Positions 56,966 through 64,000 of a DNA stretch of 64,000 bases are shown here, in pieces (position 1 is the first letter of the stretch; each line of letters starts with the position of its first letter). Made by a program: the position numbers and the translations under genes. The DNA lies in assembly GCA_023374045.1 (NCBI GenBank), contig CM041776.1, positions 320,689,925 through 320,753,924 of the forward strand, written 5' to 3'. Origin of the DNA: Limonium bicolor. Lineage: Eukaryota > Streptophyta > Magnoliopsida > Caryophyllales > Plumbaginaceae. The notes beneath the pieces were generated by a model. It was not told the DNA's origin, did not search any database, and saw nothing but the letters and a program-made list of their open reading frames with translations.

Positions 56966-57117
56966 TGGATAGAAAATTGATTTTTAAAATATGTCTTAAA
57001 ATGGCAGTTTCATTTTGGTACGCACATGAATAAGTGTCAAAAAGAAAGGCGACGACCCTCTTATTTTTTTATTTATCTGAATTTTGCTTTATGGGGTGAG
57101 AATTTTTGGTGTCTACA

Positions 57118-57890
57118 CCAGGTTAACATACGTTTCCTTGGACACAACATCCATCAAAACACCATTACTCCCATCCGAAGAAGCTTGGAATTTGTTTCTA
57201 AATTTCCAGACGAGATCAAAGAAAAGAATCAGTTACAAAGATTCTTAGGATGTCTTAATTATCTTTCAGATTTCTTTCCAAAGCTTCATCAACATTGCAA
57301 GCTTCTTTATTCCATATTACAAAAGAATCCTTCACCATGGACTCCAGAGCACACCAAAGTTGTGCAATCCCTAAAGCAATATACCTATTCCTTATCATGC
57401 CTTACCATTCCGCATCCCCAAGCCTTCCTGATCGTCGAAACTGACGCATCCAACATTGGATATGGAGGAATTCTCAAGCAAAGACCCCAAGGTCTTACTC
57501 AAGAGCAGCTGGTACGATTCCATTCTGGTATATGGATCGGACCACAGCTCAATTATTCCATAATCAAAAAAGAAATTCTTTCAATCGTACTATGTATTTC
57601 GAAATTTCAAGATGATTTATACAACAAATTTTTTACTACGTATTGATTGCAAATCTACAAAAGCGTTTTACAAAAGGATGTTAAAAACCTAGTTTCCAAA
57701 CAAATTTTTGCCCGCTGGCAGGCTATCCTCTCTGTTTTTGATTTTCAAATCGAATTCATCAAAGGGGAGGATAACTCCTTACCAGATTTTCTTTCACGAG
57801 AATTTTTACAAGGGAAACTTTCAAAACAAAATCATATATCACCAGATCGTATATCACCAGATTCTCACCATAAACAATATCTCTTTCCAC
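57118..57890 (+). pseudogene. Pararetrovirus RT C-terminal part and RNase H
   Basis: The reading resumes directly after the CCAGG duplication with FLGHNIHQNTITPIRRSLEF, then the connection segment LQRFLGCLNYLSDFFPKLHQ. RNase H follows with VETDASNIGYGGIL, YSIIKKEILSIVLC and, after a stop at 57644-57646, FIKGEDNSLPDFLSREFL. The last is the conserved end of caulimovirid RNase H. Confidence 0.92.
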
Positions 57891-57898
57891 AGAAAATG

Positions 57899-59227
57899 AG
57901 TGACAAAGCAAGGGGAAACAACCCAAGCGTGAGAAGCCACAAACTTCTCAAGATTACCAGATGGTGCCCCAGCAGCACCCATCATACAAAATATACCAAT
58001 TGCGCCCTCACCGGCGGTCACCACACAAAATCCATATGCACCATTATCACAAAGACTTCCCAGCACAACATTTCTACAAGCAGCCAAAACACCCACAAAA
58101 CTTCAATCTACCAGATCCACACAAAATACCCCCAATGGCTACCATATTAAACCAATCCAAGAGAAAATTACCATCACCAGATATATCCACACACAACCAC
58201 AAGAAATAGCCAATAGTATTGCCAAAAGGATATTTCCTCCAGAAATACACTGGCAAACCAATATGCAACAAAAAGCCCTCAATACTATGAGCTTATCCTC
58301 ATAGAAACCAAATCCATAGAATTAACCCATAGATCAAATCCAAATTCCTCACAAACTGATTTTTCCAGATGTTTTATCAAGAAGGTAGTTTCAGCCAAAG
58401 AATGGGGACCAATCCATCAGCTCTGCTCTTTCTCTATAACCTTCTATCCCAATACCTACAATTACGTCGATTACCAAGAAGCATGGTATCGATTCCTTTT
58501 ACTTCGACCAGGAACACACTCATGGTTCATTAATTTCCATGAGCAATGTGACAAAGATTTTCAAATATGGTTCTACGATTGGTGGCGCTATTTTGGAGGA
58601 TCTTCAGATATTCTACCAAAACAAGTTCAGCCCAATTACGCCTACTGGCTCCAACACTACAACAGTCCACAATACACAAAAGAACTCCACTTTTTCGCCA
58701 TATTCTACATCCCATGGATTTTCTGTTGGACGTACAAGATTGATCAATTTTTGCCAGCACCATATCCATACTGTTTGGTTCGAGATTTTCGAGTCAAATG
58801 GTGGCCAAAGTATTGGTCTAAATTTTGCTCTTATGAGAACGTAAAGGCCTATACGACCACTGGCAAAAAGGTCATTACCTACAAAGATTATCAAGAATCT
58901 CAAAAGGCTCTTCCTAGCTCCACAAAAACATTAGCCATCCCTGGCCCAAGCCCAAAACCAGAAACCTCCTCACCAAATCCACTGGCCCGTTGCCCAGCAC
59001 CGCAAAAGCCCAAATCTCCGCAACAAGATGAAATGTTTCAAAAGTTCTTGGACTCTAACCCAGAACTGTCTCTACAATACACCCAATTCAAAATCAACCA
59101 GATACCCAATGTCAAGGTATGGGTTGACGACAAAGAAGACTCGTCCTCTGCTGGATCTGTCTCCTATGATCCATTCGGTGGACCTTTAGCCCAGGATCCA
59201 CACGAGGACTATGAAGATTTTATTTAA
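57899..59227 (+). pseudogene. Pararetrovirus second ORF, unknown function
   Basis: Begins near the ATG at 57896-57898 shortly after RNase H. It is broken by several stops between 58150 and 58750, then readable as WFINFHEQCDKDFQIWFYDWW-like sequence (shown here as a single short stretch), FAIFYIPWIFCWTYKIDQFL, and from 58751 an open frame to the TAA at 59225-59227. The C-terminus is Pro/Ser-rich, then acidic. A second ORF of unknown function after the polyprotein is a feature I recall for florendoviruses and argues for that group. Confidence 0.65.
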
Positions 59228-60560
59228 ATCAAGATTCAAAAAAAAGAGTATAAAAACGAGTATAAAAACAACAGCAGCACCATCGTCCTCCTCAAGAAGA
59301 ATACAATGACACCGTCTCAACAAAAGCCACTAAAATGGCAACGAGCTTTTGGAAAGCTCAAATTCAATTCAAAAGAGCAATCCTAACAACACGTTGCTCC
59401 ACAAGATTCTGAAATACCATACCTCCACAAAATTCACACAAATTCCCATAGAATTCCAATTTCTACCAGACGTTCCCAGACATGCCTCGCAGTGACAACT
59501 ACGAGACCAACAACAACCAGTCCAGATGATGACATATCAACATCCTCCCTACGACGATCGTCAAGGTCAAACGCTCCTCTGCGTTTAACCCTATGACCAT
59601 CGTTTTTACTCCACAGGCAGACCAATATATCAAAAACTTCACAGGTGGGTTCCTCTGAGGCACCTGCACCACAGTCTCCTTGTCGCCGCCGGCAAGGAAC
59701 CACCAGATGTCTTCATTCGTGATCAAGAACTACAAATATTTGTGGAATATCGCACTTCCACATACTATATCACAAGAATAGATCAATTCTCGGAGCTACC
59801 CTGTACAACAGACTACGAGTGGCACCATCGCAAACTCAAAGTCGAGCTCGGGGAGGAATAATTAGTCTACAATATACATTACGGACTCAATATCTCAAAA
59901 ACAGACCTGTTCGAGCATTTCGACGGCCCAGAATTTCCAGAAGATCTACACTTCAACCAGAATCCGTACCACAGCAGCGACGATGACCAGGCGCTGTAGA
60001 AAATCGGATCAATAATTCAAAAGGACCAACAATCATGCAAGGAATCTCAATTATTGAACTTCTTTTTCAAAAGCAACATTATTAGTTTTACTTTTTCAAA
60101 GCATTTACTTTTCTAAAAGTAAATAGTGCTTCCATTATTATTTTCCAAAAGCAAATAGTAAAGGCAAATAGTGCCTCCATTATTGTACCTCCAAGACCCC
60201 GTCCTCACCTATATAAGGGGGCATTCGGGCACTTAGCTACACACAAGTTTTTACAAGGTTCAAGTAAGAGAATCTAGAGAGATAAGCTCTGACTTCTCTC
60301 TTCCAATATCAAATTCTCTATCCTTGTATCCATCTTCTATCCTTCAATATCAATACAAGAAAAACTCTTAAGTGAGTTTCAAGATTCAATATCTTATGTT
60401 TATGTTCCTTTAAATTCAAGTTATTTATTTCAATATCTGCGCTTTCAATTCAAGTTATTCAATATCTGTTCTTCAATATCTGTTCTTTGCTTTCTTTAAT
60501 TGTTATTTTCGATTCTCTTCCATATCTTCACCGATCCTGCTCCCTTCTGGTGTATATATA
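59228..60560 (+). promoter_or_regulatory. Pararetrovirus 3' region with TATA box and leader
   Basis: Degenerate coding remnants continue to about 60000 (for example DQFSELPCTTDYEWHHRKL and LNISKTDLFEHFDG). A non-coding part follows with repeated AAAGTAAATAGTGCTTCCATTATT-type motifs at 60050-60190 and a TATA box TATATAAG at 60210-60217. After it comes a GGGGGCATTCGGGCAC start-like region and an AATATC-rich leader. The layout resembles the pregenomic RNA promoter of caulimovirids. Whether it is active is unknown. Confidence 0.6.
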
Positions 60561-60738
60561 TATCGTATTAGCTATGTCTACGTTAGCTATTTTTTTGTTA
60601 TTATCTACGTTGCACAAACCTTAATAGATTCTATTCAAGTGCATCATACTCAACTTCATTGTCAGCTACATCATCATTTCATTGATATTATTAACCAATA
60701 CCTCAATAAGTTAACTGGGGATTTATCACACACGTGGG

Positions 60739-61235
60739 TAGAGGTGAGCATTTGGATAATTCGGTTAACCGAAATTTAATTTTGTTAAAAAAATTGGATT
60801 TCGGTTATTTCGGTTAAAAACTGAATTATCTAAATTAAGACCAAAACTTAATTAATCGTTATCCATATTATCCAAAATTTGAATTTTTTTTAGTGAAAAA
60901 ATGAAAACCAAACTGAAATTCGTATTTTAGTTAGTTTGGATTTCAACTAACCAAAATTTAGGGTTTGTGTTTGACTATTTGTCACTAAAGACTAGAATTA
61001 GAAAAGAGAATATTCTTTTTAAAAAATGGATAATTCAGTTAACCGGATTAGACAAAGTCAAAACCAAAATCCAAACCAATTTTAATTTGGATAATTCGGG
61101 ACAATTGTAGAATTAAATGTGTTTAACTAAAACTTTAAATTAATTTGGTTAGAAATTCAATTAAAATCAAAAAAAAAACTGGTTAATTCGGTTTTTGGAT
61201 AAATCCAAAATATCCTTAATGAATGCTCACCCCTA
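60739..61235. mobile_element. hAT-like MITE (497 bp)
   Basis: Inverted ends TAGAGGTGAGCATTTGGATA and the complement of TGAATGCTCACCCCTA. The interior is AT-rich with repeated TTCGGTTAACCG and GGTTAATTCGGTT motifs in both orientations. Flanks CACGTGGG and CATGTGAT match at only five of eight positions, so the target duplication is aged or uncertain. No transposase. Confidence 0.7.
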
Positions 61236-61356
61236 CATGTGATAGTTGGTAGATGTGAGCTTCAGGTTTTCAAACTGCATCCTGTTGTTAGTGGTAGTGC
61301 TGCTGATTTCTATCATGATTGATGAAGCGGCAGCCAACGCAGGCTCTGATACCACT
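61236..61356 (-). pseudogene. gag: Copia gag start with initiator tRNA-Met primer site (minus strand)
   Basis: On the minus strand the PBS TGGTATCAGAGC (plus 61343-61354) follows the LTR. A short Gag beginning comes next, with ATG and the motif ENLKLTSTNYH, typical of copia Gag N-termini. It is cut at the hAT MITE. Only the first ~25 codons are seen. Confidence 0.7.
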
Positions 61357-61948
61357 TGATAGGATCGGGTAAGTGCTGACTGTGTCTGTCTGAGGTGTTA
61401 GACTCAGGTAGACTCATTATGAGGTAAAGAGTAGACGTGGAAGCTTTAAGGCACAATGTACAAGAATAGAAAACTTGTATTTTGAATTCAATAATGAATT
61501 TACAACCTAGTCTCCTAATCTTGGGCAGAAAGGCTCTGTCTAACTCATACACCTAAGAATTCTTCAGTTCATTGCACTCTAATAGACTATAAATGCGAAA
61601 ACTTGTGTGAAAGTGAAATACGAATATGACTTCAAACTATTACAGCTCTCTCTCAATCTCTCGAAATGATTCTAACACCCCTAGGATTACAAATGAAAGT
61701 CTAATGTTTAAATACTAGTTCTAGAACTCTTGGTAACTGTTTGAGTAATGCTCCACGTTTCTTAGAGGTTGAATTGGTCAACCACTACACCACAATCGTG
61801 AAAATAACAGTTGGTTTGATTAGGCTTTGACTGCTTTGGGCAAATCATTGGTCACTGCTTTGCTTCAGCAAGGAACAATAGTTGGGCAGGCTCTGTCTGG
61901 CAGACTGACTCGTTCTTGCATCATCTGCAAAATAGAGATTGACTAACA
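61357..61948 (-). repeat. Copia 5' LTR, minus orientation (about 590 bp)
   Basis: In minus orientation it starts TGTTAGTCAATC at 61948 and ends GATCCTATCA at 61357, two bases before the PBS. The canonical TG...CA ends and PBS make it a 5' LTR. It abuts a plus-strand copia RT fragment on its right, so the two belong to different insertions. Confidence 0.75.
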
Positions 61949-64000
61949 ATACAGTCCTGTGAGCCTACGACTATTCACATTGTTCTTTCTCTAGCTTTGT
62001 CTCGGGGTTGGCCTTTGCGTCAACTGGACATTAAAAATGCATTCTGTCATAGTACATTGACAAAGTCTGTCTAGAGCAGCCTTATGGGTTTGTTAATACT
62101 GAGCATCAGTCACATGTGTGCAAGTTGCATAAGGCTTTGTGTGGGATGAAGCAGGCTCCACGGGTTTGGTATCTACGGTTTACTACCTTTCTTTGTTGCC
62201 ACATTTTTATCTATAGTCTTGCAAACTCTTCCATGTTGATTTTCTAGCGTGGGTCGCATATGATTATTATCCTGCTTTATGTGGATGATAAAGTTCTCAC
62301 CACTTCTTCTACTGCTTTGCTCCACTCTATCCTTTCTCTCATTGAATATGAATCTACTATTACTGATCTTAGGGATGTTCATTATTTTATGGGCATTTCT
62401 CTTGCTCGTACTTCTAGAGGATTATTCTTGTCTCAAGGAAAGTACATGCAAGATCTTCTTGATCGGTGATGAGTGTCCAAATGAGCATGTTTTAGGGGTG
62501 TATATCACATGTTTAATCAACATTTTTCTTGCTCATTTCTCAACTCTAGCTAGTTTTCCTCTAGATTTGTGTTTTATTGGAGTTTCACACATTTATTGCT
62601 TAAACATGAGAAATAACATATCTAGGAGTAAAGTATATAAAGAGAGGATTTGTGGGCATAAACGGATACAAAATCGAGCTAAACAAAGAAGATGGAGTGT
62701 TTTGAAGACTGACCTACCACAGGACCGACCCAGGTGGGTCAGTTGGAATTTTTCCAAAAGCTACTAGATTCGACTGACCCAAACGACCTCCCTGGTGGGT
62801 CGGCCGGAAGCTACTAGAATCGACTAACCCATAGGACCGACCTAGGTGGGTTGGTCGGACTAAAATTCACGCACGTGGTGATGTCTTCTCCTAGAGGTGA
62901 CCGACCCACGGGACTAACCCACGTGGATCAGTCAAAATAGAATTTTGCCCAAATCTACGTTTTGAAAAGCTGATTTTTGGCACATTTCACTCCCATTTTT
63001 CACCAACCCGGCCCCGTCTCTCTCTCTCTCTCATCCCTTGGGAGGTGAAAATAAGAGGAGAAGAGGGAGGCAAATTTCACCTCCATTAAAGCTCCCAAGC
63101 TCCATTAATGGCTATCTCTTACCTTTTCTCCCTCTTTTTCTCTCTAATGGTTAAGTAGAATCTTTTGTTCTCTAGGATGGGGGTTTGGCCTCAAATCCCT
63201 AAATGTTGTTCTCCTAAATGCTTCATTAATGCTTTATATTGCATTTATTGGGATTCCTTACAAAATTATGCCTTGCGCTTAGAATTAGACAAATTGGGAT
63301 AAACCCTAACTGTCATTTCTTTTAATTAGGGAGCGGAACTTTAAGACTATTGTTAGAAGCTTGAAATTAATGCTATATAATTAATGACTCTAGCCTTCTT
63401 TGAATTAAAGAGTGTGATTAATTAGGTAAGATTTGATTAGTCTAGGAATTGGAGAATCTTGCACTAGCTCTAGTAGACAACTAAAGTGAGGTATGTTTAT
63501 GAGTATATTTTAGGTATATTTGGGTGATTCCCTCCATCTGGAGTACCATAGCTTAGTTAGTTTAGGTTTATTGCTTTCCTTAATTTCCAATTATCAACCA
63601 AAAATCCAAAAATCCCCCAATTTACATTTATACACTTTTACTTACATTCCTGCACATTCACTAAGCTTATAATCAATTAGATAGTTATGAAGTCTTTATG
63701 GATACGACCTTGTTGAGCTACAATGACTAGGTTCACTCACATAGTTAGTAATTTAGTCTCACTACTATTTTGTCCAACAATCGATGTGACATGGATCAGA
63801 CTAATCTAGTTTCTACCCCCATTGACACTAAGTCTAAGCTTTCCTTAAATGATGGTGACGTACTTCATGATGCTACAAAATACATGAATATTGTTGGTGC
63901 TTTTCAATAATTAAAATTTACTAGACCTAATATTGCTTTTGTAGTTCAACAAGTTTGTTTGTTATGCATGCTCCACGCACTAGTAATATGCAGGTTGTTA
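61949..64000 (+). pseudogene. pol: Copia reverse transcriptase fragment, split by a solo LTR, running off the window
   Basis: The first part (61949-62466) reads a degraded SPVV-type start, then [46 protein letters not shown], the YVDD box (LLYVDDKVLTTSS, near 62277) and DVHYFMGISLARTSRGLFL. The second part (63780-64000) continues with CDMDQTNLVSTPIDTKSKL and RPNIAFVVQQV. Several stops and frame changes are present. Gag, integrase and LTRs of this copy are missing or outside the window. Confidence 0.88.
62467..63779 (+). repeat. Solo LTR (1313 bp) inside the copia RT fragment
   Basis: It begins TGATGAGTGTCC and ends TGTCCAACA. The flanks ATCGG (62462-62466) and ATCGA (63780-63784) are a 5-bp target duplication with one mismatch, and the copia RT reading is continuous across it. 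No coding sequence inside. A GC-rich tract at 62709-62940 repeats GACCGACCCA / GGTGGGTCGG motifs in both orientations. A CT repeat lies at 63015-63033. Probably Ty3/gypsy, but the family is not certain. Confidence 0.82.

Larger units (their letters stand above)
47368..57117 (-). repeat. Probable solo Ogre/Tat-like gypsy LTR (about 5.0 kb net), carrying a nested copia
   Basis: The block is flanked by the exact 5-bp duplication CCAGG (47363-47367 and 57118-57122). In minus orientation it starts TGTAGACACC and ends CCCTCCACA, the end type I recall for Ogre-like LTRs. Apart from the nested copia element (51367-56097) no retrotransposon protein is found. I see no second LTR copy, so a single recombined LTR about 5,019 bp long is the simplest reading; a non-coding LARD is the alternative. 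G/T-rich tandem tracts lie at 49340-49620. Confidence 0.7.
41027..60560 (+). mobile_element. Endogenous pararetrovirus (Caulimoviridae, petuvirus/florendovirus-like), multiply interrupted
   Basis: The pieces in order are a movement-protein part on the minus strand (41027-41480), then plus-strand polyprotein segments with coat protein, zinc finger, aspartic protease, RT and RNase H. A second large ORF of unknown function and a non-coding region with a TATA box follow. Single-polyprotein order from movement protein to RNase H fits petuviruses and florendoviruses. It is interrupted by a solo LTR (41995-44134) and by a 9.75-kb block (47368-57117), both with exact target duplications. Stops and frameshifts occur throughout; it is an old, defective integrant. 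The right border is approximate. Confidence 0.9.

Noticed and set aside
60590..60738. Continuation of the minus-strand copia gag on the left side of the hAT MITE
   Set aside because: The translated sequence left of the MITE does not follow the copia Gag pattern; the join cannot be supported by eye.

Overview
The window is nuclear plant DNA, probably from a eudicot. It is AT-rich between elements and consists almost entirely of nested, decayed transposable elements plus an endogenous plant pararetrovirus. The signs are plant-type Ty3/gypsy (Tekay/Del chromovirus) and Ty1/copia elements primed by initiator-tRNA-Met, plant L1-like LINEs with a DUF4283/zinc-knuckle ORF1, Stowaway and hAT MITEs, a Caulimoviridae integrant and a plastid ycf2-like fragment. 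I see no intact host gene, no rRNA or tRNA gene and no CRISPR array. Species cannot be fixed from the sequence.

Layout. 1-2402: 3' half of a copia element entering from the left, with open pol frame and 3' LTR. 2535-25142: a LINE bounded by a 15-bp target-site duplication; its 5' end is split by a 16.3-kb Tekay-type element (2555-18828, minus strand) with ~4.8-kb LTRs. 25143-32208: debris, made of a DUF4283 ORF1 remnant hit by a hAT MITE and two LTR-like sequences, then a Stowaway, a foldback element and a 1-kb hAT derivative. 32209-38061: a second LINE, minus strand. 38275-38787: a 22-bp minisatellite with ~198-bp higher-order period. 38931-39685: decayed ycf2-like sequence. 41027-60560: a petuvirus/florendovirus-like pararetrovirus, broken by an inversion at ~41480, by a 2.1-kb solo gypsy LTR (41995-44134) and by a 9.75-kb block (47368-57117), which is a probable solo Ogre-like LTR carrying its own nested copia element (51367-56097). 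60739-64000: hAT MITE, a minus-strand copia 5' end, and a plus-strand copia RT split by a 1.3-kb solo LTR.

Most notable is the Tekay element. Between gag and protease it carries, in sense orientation, a nearly complete ALKBH1-like AlkB 2-oxoglutarate/Fe(II) dioxygenase (about 12100-11360). Its gag region is interrupted by short AT-rich GT...AG segments (78, 93 and 85 bp) whose removal restores the gag reading frame. Two further GT...AG segments flank the AlkB block like a cassette exon. This looks like a captured nucleic-acid demethylase gene in a spliced retrotransposon. The copy is now inactive: small frameshifts break gag, AlkB and pol.

Relative ages can be read from the nesting: the LINE precedes the Tekay insertion; the pararetrovirus precedes both LTR insertions in it; the Ogre-like LTR precedes the copia within it.
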